A stretch of 64,000 nucleotides of DNA from Limosilactobacillus fermentum (GCF_013394085.1 NZ_CP040910.1:444546-508545); one strand, 5' to 3'. Counted from the first letter of the stretch, positions 26,464 to 36,450 are shown. Notes: generated by a model from the sequence alone, not told the origin. Made by a program: numbers and translations.

Positions 26464-27240
26464 ATGACCAATTACCTCGTTTCTGACCTTGATCACACCC
26501 TATTAAACGAACGGGGCGCCCTGAGTCCGGTCACCCAAGCGGCGGTTGCGGCCGTAGCCGATCGAGTGATGCTGGCGTCGGCCCGCCACCCCGGGCAGAT
26601 GACGGTTTTGATTGACCAACTGGGCTTGACGGGTCCCCAGGTGGCCTTAAACGGCGCCCTGATTTTTGCGGGGGCCAGTGGGGAGACTTTGAGGGCGCAG
26701 CCAATCGATGACCGGGATGCCCAAGCGGTGGTGGAGTTGGTAGCCGAACGCTTCGGGGAGGTTAACTTCACCTGGATGGACGCGGCGGCTTGGCACGTTA
26801 GCTTTGTTGACGCGGCCGTCGAGTTCGATCAATGCCTAGTTCCCGTTCCCCTAGCAATGGATGGTTTAAAACCGGCCGGCGCCCTGATGTTGTTGATGAT
26901 CGTCAGCGACCCGGGGATGTTTCAAACGTTGGGGCAGTTGTTGAAAAGCGCCTTTCCTAAGCTGACGATCAGCCCGGCTGGTGACGGGTACCTAACGATC
27001 ACGGCGCCGGGGGTTGATAAGGGACGGGCGGTTGACTACCTTGTTAGTACCGGAATTTCCCGGGCGAAGGTGGTGGCCGTTGGCGATGACGAAAACGACT
27101 TACCCTTATTAAACCGGGCCGGGCACGCCGCCGCGGTTGGCAATGCCGCTTCAGTGGTTAAACAACGGGCGCAGGTCCTGTTGCCAACTAATGAAGAAGA
27201 TGGGGTAGCGACTTTGATTAAATCGTGGTCTTCTATTTAA
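26464..27240 (+). CDS. HAD superfamily (Cof-type) phosphatase
   Basis: A 258-residue haloacid dehalogenase-fold hydrolase of the Cof/YidA type. Motif I is SDLDHTLLNERG (Asp8 and Asp10 region), motif II is near LASARHPGQM, and motif III/IV is VVAVGDDENDLPLLNRAGHAAAVGNA at the C-terminus. The cap domain lies in the middle. Such enzymes dephosphorylate sugar phosphates, nucleotides or FMN; the substrate cannot be read from sequence. AAAGGGGGACTTACC precedes the ATG at 26464, so the ATG at 26440 is upstream of the leader and rejected. It is followed closely by pgcA. Confidence 0.86.
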   Translation: MTNYLVSDLDHTLLNERGALSPVTQAAVAAVADRVMLASARHPGQMTVLIDQLGLTGPQVALNGALIFAGASGETLRAQPIDDRDAQAVVELVAERFGEVNFTWMDAAAWHVSFVDAAVEFDQCLVPVPLAMDGLKPAGALMLLMIVSDPGMFQTLGQLLKSAFPKLTISPAGDGYLTITAPGVDKGRAVDYLVSTGISRAKVVAVGDDENDLPLLNRAGHAAAVGNAASVVKQRAQVLLPTNEEDGVATLIKSWSSI

Positions 27241-27302
27241 CCCCTTACACGAGTGCGGTATACTAAAACTATTGAAATAAACACCATAAGGAGATGCTTG
27301 CT

Positions 27303-29027
27303 GTGACCTGGAAAGATACCTACCAAGAATGGTTAAACCAAGACCAATTGGAACCAGCGCTGAAAGAACAACTCGTAGCAATGGATGATGACCAAGAGAA
27401 AGAGGACGCCTTTTATGGCCCGCTTTCCTTTGGGACGGCCGGAATGCGGGGACTGATGGGTCCCGGGATTAACCGGATGAACGTTTACACGGTTCGCCAG
27501 GCCACGGCCGGGTTGGCCAAGTTAATGACCAGCTTGGGGGAAGAAACGATGGCCCGTGGGGTGGCCATCTCTTACGACTCCCGGAATAACTCCCGCCTCT
27601 TCGCCCACGAAGCAGCCCGGGTTTTAGGGGCCCAGGGGATCAAGACCTACATTTATGACGACCTGCGCCCAACGCCAGAATTGTCCTTTGCCGTCCGGCA
27701 CCTGCACACCTACGCCGGGATCATGATCACGGCTAGCCATAACCCGAAGGAATACAACGGCTACAAGATCTACGGTGAAGACGGTGGTCAGATGCCACCG
27801 AAGGAATCGGACATGATGACCGGCTACATCCGCCAAATCGAAGACCTCTTTAACATCGAATTAGCTGACGAAGAAGAACTTAAGGCCCAGGGCTTAGAGG
27901 TTGTAATCGGCGAAGAAGTCGACCAAGCCTACCTGGCCAACGTTAAGACGGTTACGGTCAACAGCGACTTGGCCACGGAATTTGGCAAGGACATGAAGTT
28001 TGTCTACACCCCGTTGTGTGGGACTGGCCGGATGCTCGGGGAACGGGCCCTCAAGCAAGCGGGCTTCACTAACTACGAGCTGGTTGAAGAAGAAGCAGCG
28101 CCGAACGGGGACTTCCCGGGCTTAAAGAACCCGAACCCGGAATTTCCGGAAGCCTTCGTGCGGGCAACGGCCCTCGGGAAGAAAGTCGACGCCGATATCT
28201 TAATCGCAACCGACCCGGATGCCGACCGGCTGGGCTGCGCGGTTCGCCAACCAAACGGTGAGTACCAATTGTTGACCGGGAACCAAATTGCCGCCGTCTT
28301 GCTCCACTACATCTTGGAAGCTAACAAACAGGCCGGTACCCTGCCGGACAACGCGGCAGCCGTTAAGTCAATCGTTTCAACGAACTTTGCCACCAAGATC
28401 GCCCAAAGTTACGGGGTAACGATGGTCAATGTTTTGACCGGGTTTAAGTGGATTGCTGACCAAATTCACCAATACGAAACCAAGCACAACCACACCTTCA
28501 TGTTTGGGTTTGAAGAATCCTACGGTTACCTGATCAAGCCGTTCGTTCGCGACAAGGATGCCATCCAGACCCTGGTCTTGTTGGCAGAAGTGGCCGCATA
28601 CTACCGGAGCCGGGAAATGACTTTATTTGACGGGGTGCAAGAACTCTTTACCAAGTACGGTTACTTCAAGGAAAAGACGATCTCAACGATTTACGCCGGG
28701 GTGCAAGGACCAGCCAAGATCGCTGCTTTGATGAAGAAGTTCCGTGAAGAAGCGCCGCAGGACTTTGCCGGGGTCAAGATTGAAGAGACCGAAGACTTCG
28801 CCAAGGATACCAAGACTTTGGCCGACGGAACCGTGGAAAAGCTGGGAATGCCAAATTCGAACGTCTTACGCTACGTCTTGGCCGACGAAACTTGGATCGC
28901 CATCCGGCCGTCCGGGACCGAGCCGAAGCTGAAGTTCTACATTGGAACGGCCGGGTCAAGCAACCAGGAGGCTAACCAAAAACTGGCAGACTTTGAAGCA
29001 GCCCTAACTGCGTTTGCAAATGAATAA
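27303..29027 (+). CDS. pgcA: Phosphoglucomutase (alpha-D-phosphohexomutase)
   Basis: It interconverts glucose 6-phosphate and glucose 1-phosphate, feeding UDP-glucose through galU. The 574-residue enzyme has SFGTAGMRGLMGPG near the N-terminus, the phosphoserine loop TASHNPKEYNGYKIYG (Ser near 144), the metal loop ATDPDADRLG and the sugar-specificity motif GFEESYGYL, with RPSGTEPKLKFY near the end. Length is typical of PgcA. AAGGAG at 27287-27292 places the start at GTG 27303; the ATG at 27294 is only one base from it. A terminator and repeat copy F follow. Confidence 0.94.
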   Translation: MTWKDTYQEWLNQDQLEPALKEQLVAMDDDQEKEDAFYGPLSFGTAGMRGLMGPGINRMNVYTVRQATAGLAKLMTSLGEETMARGVAISYDSRNNSRLFAHEAARVLGAQGIKTYIYDDLRPTPELSFAVRHLHTYAGIMITASHNPKEYNGYKIYGEDGGQMPPKESDMMTGYIRQIEDLFNIELADEEELKAQGLEVVIGEEVDQAYLANVKTVTVNSDLATEFGKDMKFVYTPLCGTGRMLGERALKQAGFTNYELVEEEAAPNGDFPGLKNPNPEFPEAFVRATALGKKVDADILIATDPDADRLGCAVRQPNGEYQLLTGNQIAAVLLHYILEANKQAGTLPDNAAAVKSIVSTNFATKIAQSYGVTMVNVLTGFKWIADQIHQYETKHNHTFMFGFEESYGYLIKPFVRDKDAIQTLVLLAEVAAYYRSREMTLFDGVQELFTKYGYFKEKTISTIYAGVQGPAKIAALMKKFREEAPQDFAGVKIEETEDFAKDTKTLADGTVEKLGMPNSNVLRYVLADETWIAIRPSGTEPKLKFYIGTAGSSNQEANQKLADFEAALTAFANE

Positions 29028-29034
29028 TTTTAAT

Positions 29035-29073
29035 GAGGGGGTTGGGGAAACGCTGGTTTCTTCCGCCCCTTTG
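29035..29073 (+). terminator. pgcA terminator
   Basis: GGGG...GGGAAAC and GTTTCTTCCGCCCC form an imperfect stem followed by TTTG. Confidence 0.75.
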
Positions 29074-29083
29074 TTAAATCCAC

Positions 29084-29212
29084 TATGTTACACAGATAAT
29101 GTGGTCACCAACCGCAGGCCTAGTGTCTAAGCAGGCCAAAGAACGCTACGTGCCATGACAACCTTCGACTAAGCTTAGTCATACGGCCTGCATTAGGGTT
29201 GGTTCCCACTCC
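29084..29212 (+). repeat. Intergenic hairpin element, copy F (group 2)
   Basis: TTACACAGATAATGTGG is followed by TCACCAACCGCAGGCCTAGTG, TCTAAGCAGGCCAAAGAACG, then CTAAGCTTAGTCATACGGCCTGC and GGGTTGGTTCCCACTCC. The outer arm is ACCAACC/GGTTGGT, where copy E has AAATAACC/GGTTATTT. It sits between co-directional genes, upstream of the HD hydrolase. Confidence 0.85.
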
Positions 29213-29241
29213 ACTCACCTTTTAGAAAAGAGAGAATCACC

Positions 29242-29877
29242 ATGGGAATGCATGAATACCTTAAGAGCCTAAGCGACCTGGAAATGATCAACCGGGCACC
29301 GGGCTACTTTAAATTTGAAGAACATAACGTGGCCGCCCACTCCTTTAAGGTGACCCAAGCGGCCCAGATGTTGGGCGACATTGAAGAACAAGCTGGTAAC
29401 GAAATCAACTGGCGCTCCCTGTACGAGAAGGCGCTTAACCACGATTACACCGAGCGCTTCATCGGCGATATTAAGACGCCGGTTAAGTACGCCACCCCCG
29501 AGTTGCGTACGATGTTAGCCAAGGTCGACCGGTCGCTAACCGAGAATTTCATCCAATCTGAAATCCCGGCCGAGTTCCGGGCGGCCTACGAACGGCGGCT
29601 AGGTGAGGGCAAGGATGAGAGCTTGGAGGGGCAGATTTTATCGGTGGCCGACAAGATTGACCTGATGTACGAATCTTTTGAAGAGATCCAAAAGGGCAAC
29701 CCGGAGCCAGTTTACATGGATATCTACCGCTCCAGCCTGGAGGCGATCATGGACTTTTCCAACCTGGCCAGCGTTCAGTACTTTTTAAAGAAGATTTTGC
29801 CGGAACTGTTAAAGGATAACGTCGCCACCAACAGCCAACAGCTAGCCATCATCACCACCCAGATTATTCAAAGGTAA
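29242..29877 (+). CDS. HD-domain hydrolase, YfbR-like
   Basis: A 211-residue HD-domain phosphohydrolase. Metal ligands are visible in EEHNVAAHSFKVTQ (His near 34 and 38) and in LNHDYTERFIGD (HD near 75), with a later D in ILSVADKIDLMYES. The pattern resembles YfbR 5'-deoxynucleotidases, which hydrolyse dNMPs, but the substrate is inferred from family resemblance only. GAAAAGAGAG precedes the ATG. A small membrane protein gene starts five bases after its stop and is probably co-transcribed. Confidence 0.83.
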   Translation: MGMHEYLKSLSDLEMINRAPGYFKFEEHNVAAHSFKVTQAAQMLGDIEEQAGNEINWRSLYEKALNHDYTERFIGDIKTPVKYATPELRTMLAKVDRSLTENFIQSEIPAEFRAAYERRLGEGKDESLEGQILSVADKIDLMYESFEEIQKGNPEPVYMDIYRSSLEAIMDFSNLASVQYFLKKILPELLKDNVATNSQQLAIITTQIIQR

Positions 29878-29882
29878 CAGAG

Positions 29883-30113
29883 ATGAAAAAACAGACTCCC
29901 GTTTTAGTGACGGTAATTGCCAACCTAGCCATGTTTGTCGCCGGGGCGCTGGTGATTTTAAAACTATGGTGGCCCCTGGTCATCACCCTGGTCATCTACG
30001 TGGTGGCCGCTAGCTACCAGTTTGCCTGGCTTAATTACGTCCACCTTTGGCAGCAACGGATCGAAGAGGAGAAGGGGCGCACCCCTGTCAACAAGGAAAA
30101 GTCATCTAATTAG
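29883..30113 (+). CDS. Small membrane protein, unknown function
   Basis: A 76-residue product with two hydrophobic helices (about 6-26 and 29-50) and a charged C-terminal tail (QQRIEEEKGRTPVNKEKSSN). I do not recognise a family. It starts five bases after the HD hydrolase stop, with AGGTAACAG before the ATG, and ends two bases before the uvrB SOS box region. Confidence 0.68.
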   Translation: MKKQTPVLVTVIANLAMFVAGALVILKLWWPLVITLVIYVVAASYQFAWLNYVHLWQQRIEEEKGRTPVNKEKSSN

Positions 30114-30114
30114 A

Positions 30115-30128
30115 CGAATAAACGTTCG
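30115..30128 (+). promoter_or_regulatory. LexA (SOS) box upstream of uvrBA
   Basis: CGAATAAACGTTCG fits the Gram-positive SOS box CGAAC-N4-GTTCG with one mismatch. It lies between a weak -35 (TTAGAC, 30110-30115) and an extended -10 (TGCTAAACT, 30131-30139), where LexA would block uvrB transcription. Confidence 0.8.
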
Positions 30129-30148
30129 TGTGCTAAACTTAACTTAAT

Positions 30149-30184
30149 TGTGGGCCCGTGGTGGAGTTTTGACCGCGGGCCCTT
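30149..30184 (+). other. GC-rich hairpin in the uvrB 5' leader
   Basis: GGGCCCGTGG and CCGCGGGCCC flank a TGGAGTTTTGA-type loop. There is no T run, so it is not an ordinary terminator. It lies between the SOS-controlled promoter and the ribosome-binding site AAAGGGGG. Confidence 0.7.
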
Positions 30185-30212
30185 GTACGCTAGCAACAAA
30201 GGGGGCCAGACG

Positions 30213-32228
30213 ATGATTTATCGCCAACCGGATAAAGAATTTCAACTTGTATCGGATTACCAACCAACCGGGGACCAGCCCGAGGCCATTGCGGCCTTGA
30301 CCAAGGGGGTTGAAGAGGGTGACCACGCCCAAATTCTGCTTGGGGCGACCGGGACCGGGAAGACCTTTACGATTTCCAACGTGATTAAAAACGTCAACCG
30401 TCCGACCCTAATTCTCTCCCACAACAAAACCTTGGCCGGTCAGTTGTACGGGGAAATGAAGAAGTTTTTCCCTAATAATGCGGTGGAGTACTTTGTTTCC
30501 TATTACGATTACTATCAACCGGAGGCCTACGTTCCTTCTAGCGATACCTACATCGAAAAGGACGCCTCCATTAATGACGAAATCGACCAACTCCGCCACT
30601 CGGCGACTTCGTCTTTGATCGAACGCAACGACGTGATTGTGGTGGCGTCGGTGTCCTCGATCTTTGGGTTGGGTTCGCCAGCCGAATACCAAAACCACGT
30701 CGTTTCCCTGCGGGTCGGTCAAGAAATCCCTCGTAACCGGCTCCTGCGTGAGTTAGTTGAGATCCAATTTGACCGTAACGACATTGATTTCCAACGCGGG
30801 CGCTTCCGGGTCCGGGGCGACGTGGTGGAAATCTTCCCAGCCTCCCGGGAGGAAAAGGCGATCCGGGTTGAGTTCTTCGGTGACGAGATCGACCGGATTC
30901 GCGAAGTTGACGCCTTGACCGGCGAGGTAATCGGCGACCGGGAACACGTTTCGATCTTCCCGGCCACCCACTTTTTGACCTCCGAAGACATCATGGACCT
31001 AGCCCTGCCGGAAATCGAAGCCGACATGAAGAGCCAGGTCGCTAAGTTTACCAAGGAAGGCAAGCTCTTAGAAGCCCAGCGCCTCCAACAGCGAACGACT
31101 TACGATATCGAAATGATGCGGGAGATGGGTTACACCAACGGGATCGAAAATTATTCCCGTTACATGGACCGGCGCAAGCCCGGCGAACCCCCCTTCACCC
31201 TCTTAGACTTCTTCCCCAAGGACTTCCTGTTAATTGTCGATGAGTCACACCAGACGATGCCCCAAGTCCGCGGAATGTATAACGGTGACCGCGCCCGCAA
31301 ACAGCAGCTAATCGACTACGGGTTCCGCCTGCCCAGCGCCTTAGATAACCGGCCGTTGACCCTGAAGGAGTTTGAGGGTCACGTCCACCAGGTCATCTAC
31401 ATGTCGGCGACGCCAGGCCCGTACGAAGAAGCTCAAACTGACCGGGTGGTCCAACAAATTATTCGGCCAACGGGGCTTTTGGATCCGACCATTGAAGTAC
31501 GACCGGTGATGGGGCAAATCGACGACCTGGTTGGCGAGATTAACAAGCGGATCGAAAAAAACGAACGGGTATTGGTCACCACTTTGACCAAGAAGATGTC
31601 CGAAGACTTATCGGATTACTTAAAGGACCTTGGCTTAAAGGTCAAGTACCTGCACTCAGATATCAAGACCTTGGAACGGACCCAAATCATTCGCGACTTG
31701 CGGCTGGGTAAGTTTGACGTCTTAGTCGGCATCAACCTCTTACGGGAGGGATTAGACATTCCGGAGGTTTCCTTAGTGGCCATCTTGGATGCCGATAAGG
31801 AAGGCTTCTTGCGTAACGAACGCTCCTTGATCCAAACGATTGGGCGGGCGGCCCGCAACGCCAACGGGTCCGTGATTATGTATGCCGACACGGTTACCGA
31901 TTCGATGAGGGCCGCCATCGACGAAACCAAGCGGCGGCGGACGATCCAAGAGGCCTACAATAAGGAGCACGGCATCACGCCAAAGACGATCGTTAAGCCG
32001 ATCCAAGAGGCAATTAAGGCCGTTAAGCCGGTAGAAGATGAGCAAGCCGATAAGGGGGCAGAATTTACCAGCAAGGACTTTGCGGCCCTAGATAAAGAGG
32101 CCCAGGCCCAGATGATCGCCGAGCTAACCGAGCAGATGAAGGCGGCCGCCAAGCGCCTAGACTTTGAACAGGCCGCTACTTTACGTGATACGGTCATGGA
32201 ACTGACTAGTCGAATGAAGAAGAAATAG
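30213..32228 (+). CDS. uvrB: Excinuclease ABC subunit B
   Basis: UvrB is the damage-verifying helicase-like subunit of nucleotide excision repair. The 671-residue protein has Walker [11 protein letters not shown] (about 44-53), the DNA-clamping hairpin [16 protein letters not shown]-like [10 protein letters not shown], the helicase motif GRAARNANG, and a C-terminal UVR domain with [23 protein letters not shown] 30213 follows AAAGGGGGCCAG; an earlier in-frame ATG (30150) lies in the leader hairpin and is rejected. uvrA follows after nine bases. The SOS box upstream indicates DNA-damage induction. Confidence 0.98.
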   Translation: MIYRQPDKEFQLVSDYQPTGDQPEAIAALTKGVEEGDHAQILLGATGTGKTFTISNVIKNVNRPTLILSHNKTLAGQLYGEMKKFFPNNAVEYFVSYYDYYQPEAYVPSSDTYIEKDASINDEIDQLRHSATSSLIERNDVIVVASVSSIFGLGSPAEYQNHVVSLRVGQEIPRNRLLRELVEIQFDRNDIDFQRGRFRVRGDVVEIFPASREEKAIRVEFFGDEIDRIREVDALTGEVIGDREHVSIFPATHFLTSEDIMDLALPEIEADMKSQVAKFTKEGKLLEAQRLQQRTTYDIEMMREMGYTNGIENYSRYMDRRKPGEPPFTLLDFFPKDFLLIVDESHQTMPQVRGMYNGDRARKQQLIDYGFRLPSALDNRPLTLKEFEGHVHQVIYMSATPGPYEEAQTDRVVQQIIRPTGLLDPTIEVRPVMGQIDDLVGEINKRIEKNERVLVTTLTKKMSEDLSDYLKDLGLKVKYLHSDIKTLERTQIIRDLRLGKFDVLVGINLLREGLDIPEVSLVAILDADKEGFLRNERSLIQTIGRAARNANGSVIMYADTVTDSMRAAIDETKRRRTIQEAYNKEHGITPKTIVKPIQEAIKAVKPVEDEQADKGAEFTSKDFAALDKEAQAQMIAELTEQMKAAAKRLDFEQAATLRDTVMELTSRMKKK

Positions 32229-32237
32229 GAGTTATTG

Positions 32238-35099
32238 ATGGCAAACGAAAAGATTGTAATTCGGGGTGCCCGGGCACATAACTTAAAGAACATTGACGTG
32301 ACGATCCCCAAGAATAAGTTGGTCGTCATCACGGGGCTGTCTGGTTCCGGCAAGTCTTCCTTAGCCTTTGATACCTTATACGCTGAGGGGCAGCGCCGGT
32401 ACGTGGAGAGCTTGTCGGCTTATGCGCGCCAGTTCCTTGGCCAAATGGATAAGCCGGACGTGGACTCAATTGAAGGGCTATCGCCGGCGATCTCGATTGA
32501 TCAAAAAACGACTTCCCATAACCCCCGTTCAACGGTGGGGACGGTGACGGAAATTAACGACTTCTTGCGCCTCTTGTGGGCCCGGGTGGGGACGCCGCTT
32601 TGTCCCACCCACGGGGTACCAATTGCCAGCCAATCACCTGAGCAAATGGTTAACCAGATCCTAGAGTTGCCAGAACGGACCCGCCTGCAGGTACTGGCGC
32701 CGGTCGTCCACGAAAAGCGGGGGACCCAAAAGGCAGTGTTAGCCAAGATCAAAAAGGACGGCTTTGTCCGGGTGCAAGTTGACGGTGAAACCTACGACGT
32801 CGATGAGGTACCGGAACTGGAGAAGAACAAGAAGCACTCCATTGACGTGGTGGTGGACCGCATTATCGTGAAAGACGGCGTTCGTTCACGCCTGTTTGAC
32901 TCCTTTGAAGCGGCCTTGCGCCTGGCCGATGGGGTGGCGGTGGCCGACATTATTGGCGGTGAGAAGATCCCCTTTTCCGAACACTACGCCTGCCCGTACG
33001 GTGACTTCTCGATGCCCGAACTGGAACCACGGTTGTTCTCCTTCAACGCCCCGCTGGGTGCCTGCCCGGTTTGTGAGGGGCTCGGGAGTAAGTTAGAAGT
33101 TGACGTCGACCTCGTGGTTCCCGATCAAACGAAGACCTTAAACGAGGGGGCCTTAGTGCCGTGGAACCCAATCTCTTCTAAGTACTACCCCAGCCTGTTG
33201 GCCCAGTACTGCGCGGCCGCCGGGATTGACATGGACACCCCCTTTGAAGACTTCGATGACCAAACCAAGCACCAGCTTTTGTACGGTGATGACTTAACCT
33301 TCCACTTCCACTACCAAAATGACTTTGGCGGCATTCGTGACGTCGACGTGACCTTTGAGGGGGTGGTCAATAACGTTTCCCGCCGCTACAAGGAAACGAA
33401 CTCCGACTTCACCCGCGAGCAGATGCGTAAGTACATGGCCGAGTTGCCGTGCCCAGCCTGCCACGGTTACCGGCTCAACGAACAGGCCTTGGCAGTGAAG
33501 GTGGCGGGCCAAAACATTGGTCAGGTTTCGGAACTGCCGATTTCTGAAGAAATTGACTTTTTCCAGCGGGTTCACTTGTCTGAACAAGACCAAGAGATTG
33601 CCCGGCCAATTCTAAAGGAAATTCTCGACCGGCTGACCTTTATGCAAAACGTGGGGGTTGAGTACTTGACCCTCTCCCGGTCGGCACGGACCCTCTCCGG
33701 GGGGGAGGCCCAGCGAATTCGGTTGGCGACCCAGATCGGTTCCAACTTGTCCGGGGTCATGTACGTGTTAGATGAACCATCGATTGGGCTCCACCAGCGC
33801 GATAATGACCGCTTGATTAACTCACTGAAGAAGATGCGTGACCTGGGGAACACCCTGATTGTCGTGGAACACGATGAGGATACGATGCGGGCGGCCGATT
33901 ACATCATCGACATTGGTCCGGGGGCCGGCGAAGACGGTGGTCAGGTGATGGCGGCTGGGACCCCGAAACAGATTATGCGCTCACGCAAGTCTTTGACCGG
34001 TAAGTACCTGTCGGGACGGGAGATGATTCCGGTACCCAGCGAGCGTCGGTCCGGCAATGGCCACGTCTTGACCCTCGTGGGGGCCAAGGAAAACAACCTC
34101 AAAGACATCACCGTTAAGTTCCCGCTGGGGAAGTTTATCTGCGTCACCGGGGTGTCTGGCTCCGGTAAGTCGACCCTGGTTAACCAGATCCTCAAGCGGA
34201 TCCTGGCCCAGCAACTAAACCGGGCCAGCGACAAGCCAGGGCGATACAAGGAGATCCGCGGCTTGGAAAACGTGGAAAAGGTGATCGACATCGACCAGTC
34301 ACCAATTGGGCGGACGCCGCGCTCGAACCCGGCCACCTACACGGGGGTCTTTGACGACATCCGGGGCCTGTTCGCCCAAACTAATGAGGCCAAGTTACGG
34401 GGCTACGGAAAGGGCCGCTTCTCCTTTAACGTCAAGGGGGGACGGTGTGAAGCCTGCCACGGGGACGGAATTATCAAGATTGAGATGAACTTCTTGCCCG
34501 ACGTCTACGTTCCCTGCGAGGTTTGCCACGGCACCCGTTACAACTCGGAAACCTTGGAGGTTGAATACAAGGGCAAAAATATCGCTCAGATCTTAGACAT
34601 GACCGTTGAAGAGGCCCTCCACTTTTTCAGTGCGATTCCCAAGATTCGGCGTAAGCTTCAAACGATTCAAGACGTTGGCCTAGGCTACGTTCACCTCGGC
34701 CAGCCAGCCACCACCCTGTCCGGGGGGGAAGCCCAACGGATGAAACTGGCTAGTGAGTTGCACCGTCAATCTAACGGGCGTTCCTTTTACATCCTCGACG
34801 AACCAACGACCGGGCTCCACATGGCCGACATCAAGTGCCTGCTAGCAGTGCTACAGCGCCTAGTTGACGCTGGGAACACCGTTTTGGTAATCGAACACGA
34901 CTTAGACGTGGTCAAGTCGGCCGACTGGTTGATTGACCTCGGTCCCGAGGGGGGTCAAGCCGGTGGAGAAATTGTCGCTACCGGAACCCCGGAAGAAGTG
35001 GCCCAGGTCCCAGCTTCTTACACGGGTCACTACCTCAAGGAGATGTTGGACCGGGATGCCAAGTGGGCGGCGGAACGGGCCGCTAAAAAGAAGAAGTAA
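32238..35099 (+). CDS. uvrA: Excinuclease ABC subunit A
   Basis: UvrA is the dimeric damage-recognition ATPase of nucleotide excision repair. The 953-residue protein has two ABC ATPase halves: Walker [15 protein letters not shown] (near 31) and [13 protein letters not shown] (near 640), signatures LSGGEAQRI and [12 protein letters not shown], and zinc modules [14 protein letters not shown] and [20 protein letters not shown] precedes the ATG at 32238; a TTG one codon earlier is in frame. It is co-transcribed with uvrB under the SOS box. No convincing terminator follows. Confidence 0.98.
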   Translation: MANEKIVIRGARAHNLKNIDVTIPKNKLVVITGLSGSGKSSLAFDTLYAEGQRRYVESLSAYARQFLGQMDKPDVDSIEGLSPAISIDQKTTSHNPRSTVGTVTEINDFLRLLWARVGTPLCPTHGVPIASQSPEQMVNQILELPERTRLQVLAPVVHEKRGTQKAVLAKIKKDGFVRVQVDGETYDVDEVPELEKNKKHSIDVVVDRIIVKDGVRSRLFDSFEAALRLADGVAVADIIGGEKIPFSEHYACPYGDFSMPELEPRLFSFNAPLGACPVCEGLGSKLEVDVDLVVPDQTKTLNEGALVPWNPISSKYYPSLLAQYCAAAGIDMDTPFEDFDDQTKHQLLYGDDLTFHFHYQNDFGGIRDVDVTFEGVVNNVSRRYKETNSDFTREQMRKYMAELPCPACHGYRLNEQALAVKVAGQNIGQVSELPISEEIDFFQRVHLSEQDQEIARPILKEILDRLTFMQNVGVEYLTLSRSARTLSGGEAQRIRLATQIGSNLSGVMYVLDEPSIGLHQRDNDRLINSLKKMRDLGNTLIVVEHDEDTMRAADYIIDIGPGAGEDGGQVMAAGTPKQIMRSRKSLTGKYLSGREMIPVPSERRSGNGHVLTLVGAKENNLKDITVKFPLGKFICVTGVSGSGKSTLVNQILKRILAQQLNRASDKPGRYKEIRGLENVEKVIDIDQSPIGRTPRSNPATYTGVFDDIRGLFAQTNEAKLRGYGKGRFSFNVKGGRCEACHGDGIIKIEMNFLPDVYVPCEVCHGTRYNSETLEVEYKGKNIAQILDMTVEEALHFFSAIPKIRRKLQTIQDVGLGYVHLGQPATTLSGGEAQRMKLASELHRQSNGRSFYILDEPTTGLHMADIKCLLAVLQRLVDAGNTVLVIEHDLDVVKSADWLIDLGPEGGQAGGEIVATGTPEEVAQVPASYTGHYLKEMLDRDAKWAAERAAKKKK

Positions 35100-35108
35100 G
35101 GACCTTTC

Positions 35109-35138
35109 TTGACAAAAAGGGGCGCGCCCTCCTATCCT
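35109..35138 (+). promoter_or_regulatory. Promoter of the exonuclease gene with spacer palindrome
   Basis: A consensus TTGACA (35109-35114), 18 bases, then TATCCT (35133-35138). The spacer contains the perfect 10-bp palindrome GGGCGCGCCC (35120-35129), a possible operator. Confidence 0.6.
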
Positions 35139-35188
35139 TGATTTAACGATCACGTTCGGATAAATCACCTAATGGAAAGGATTTTAGA

Positions 35189-36274
35189 ATGCAAGAAATG
35201 AAACTGGCCAAACTCCAGAGTCTACCAAGCAAGTACTACATGCTAGACCTTGAGTTTGCCACCCATAAAAAGACCCGGGAGCACCTCCCCTTAGAAATTG
35301 GGGTGGTCAAGTACCAAAACGGGCGCAAGGTCGGTAAGCAATTCCACCGCTTTGTTTACTGGGCCGACGCCGAGGCCGACGATATTTTGCGTGGAATGGA
35401 TTACGCCAACGTCACCTACAAGACCTACAAGAAGCAGGGACAGTGGGATAAGATCGTTGCCGACCTCTTAAACTTTATCGACTTTAGCCTACCGATTGGG
35501 GGGTGGAACGTCCACGGCGATCTCCAGGTGTTGTTAGAGGCAATTAAAAACCACGGTGGCCCGCTCGTTGATGAGAAGGCGGTCTGCTGCTTTGAAGTTG
35601 ACGAGTTGGTCAGCTGGTTAGGGGAACTACCCAATAAACCGAGCCTGCGTGGGGTAGGGCGTTTGCTGGGCTTTGACGTCTCAAATATGCACCATGCCCT
35701 TTCAGATGTCTTGTTAACCGCGCAGGTTTACGACTACTTAGTCGCCCTGCCGGAAATTGCTAGTTGGAAAAAAGCCCCGACCAATACCAAGTCTACCAAG
35801 GAGGCTGGGCGGACCAAGGCGACCAAGAAGGGAAACCGCCAAGTGACCAAGTCCGCCAATGCAACGACCAACACCAATTCCTCTAAGCAGGTGCCGATGG
35901 TAATTGACCAACCGGCTGACCGTCACTTGGTTGACCTAAGTGAGCACCCCGTTTCCTTAAAGAAACTGGCCCAAGATGACGGTAGCGTACCGGTGGCGGT
36001 GGTCTTTAACCCCAAGCAGGCCCGGATCACCAACGATCAGTCCGTGATTGACCAATTGGCTAATCACTACCAGCATCAATTTAAGCGGGTTTCACCAAAG
36101 GAAGCCCGGCTCGGCTTGCTTTTGGACACCAATAGTACGGTGCCACGGGCGGCCAGCAAGAAGAGTGCGCAATTCCGTTACCTAGAAGAGCACCAGGTAC
36201 CGATTCTGTCGGTCGCTAACCTGGCCAAGGAATTAAATATCAAAACCGAAAAGGGAACCCCCGAAAGTAACTAG
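35189..36274 (+). CDS. DEDDh 3'-5' exonuclease with BRCT-like C-terminus
   Basis: A 361-residue protein in two parts. The N-terminal DnaQ-type exonuclease (about 15-185) has a complete DEDDh set: DLE (Asp20, Glu22), HGDLQ (Asp111), and HHALSD (His169, Asp173). A Lys/Thr/Asn-rich linker (about 195-235) joins a C-terminal region (about 250-355) whose pattern, ending RAASKKSAQFRYLEEHQVPILSVANLAKEL, resembles a BRCT fold as in NAD-dependent ligase. It may process or proofread DNA; the substrate is unknown. AAAGGA precedes the ATG. It has its own consensus promoter 90 bases after uvrA, and repeat copy G at its 3' end. Confidence 0.75.
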   Translation: MQEMKLAKLQSLPSKYYMLDLEFATHKKTREHLPLEIGVVKYQNGRKVGKQFHRFVYWADAEADDILRGMDYANVTYKTYKKQGQWDKIVADLLNFIDFSLPIGGWNVHGDLQVLLEAIKNHGGPLVDEKAVCCFEVDELVSWLGELPNKPSLRGVGRLLGFDVSNMHHALSDVLLTAQVYDYLVALPEIASWKKAPTNTKSTKEAGRTKATKKGNRQVTKSANATTNTNSSKQVPMVIDQPADRHLVDLSEHPVSLKKLAQDDGSVPVAVVFNPKQARITNDQSVIDQLANHYQHQFKRVSPKEARLGLLLDTNSTVPRAASKKSAQFRYLEEHQVPILSVANLAKELNIKTEKGTPESN

Positions 36275-36283
36275 GCGTAACAA

Positions 36284-36362
36284 GAAGGTGGGAACTCACC
36301 AACCACGTAGCCCCAAGTGAAGGGCCACGGTTGGTTGGCGCACTTTCTGTCTAACGTTCGTG
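36284..36362 (+). repeat. Intergenic hairpin element, copy G (group 1, shortened)
   Basis: On the minus strand it begins CGAACGTTAGACAGAAAG, then GTGCGCCAACCAACC and the closing arm GGTTGGTGAGTTCCCACC. The middle third seen in other copies is missing. It lies between the exonuclease stop and the terminator at 36371-36409. Confidence 0.75.
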
Positions 36363-36370
36363 AATACAGT

Positions 36371-36409
36371 CGGAGGCCGGGAGAAACGATGCTTCCGGCC
36401 TCCTTTTTT
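36371..36409 (+). terminator. Terminator of the exonuclease gene
   Basis: GGAGGCCGG and CCGGCCTCC form the stem, with an inner GAGAAACGATGCTT loop, followed by T6. It is related to the GAGGCTGGGA family. Confidence 0.88.
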
Positions 36410-36450
36410 GATACGCCGGGTAGCGTTGCTAGGCATGACACGCCCGGTGT

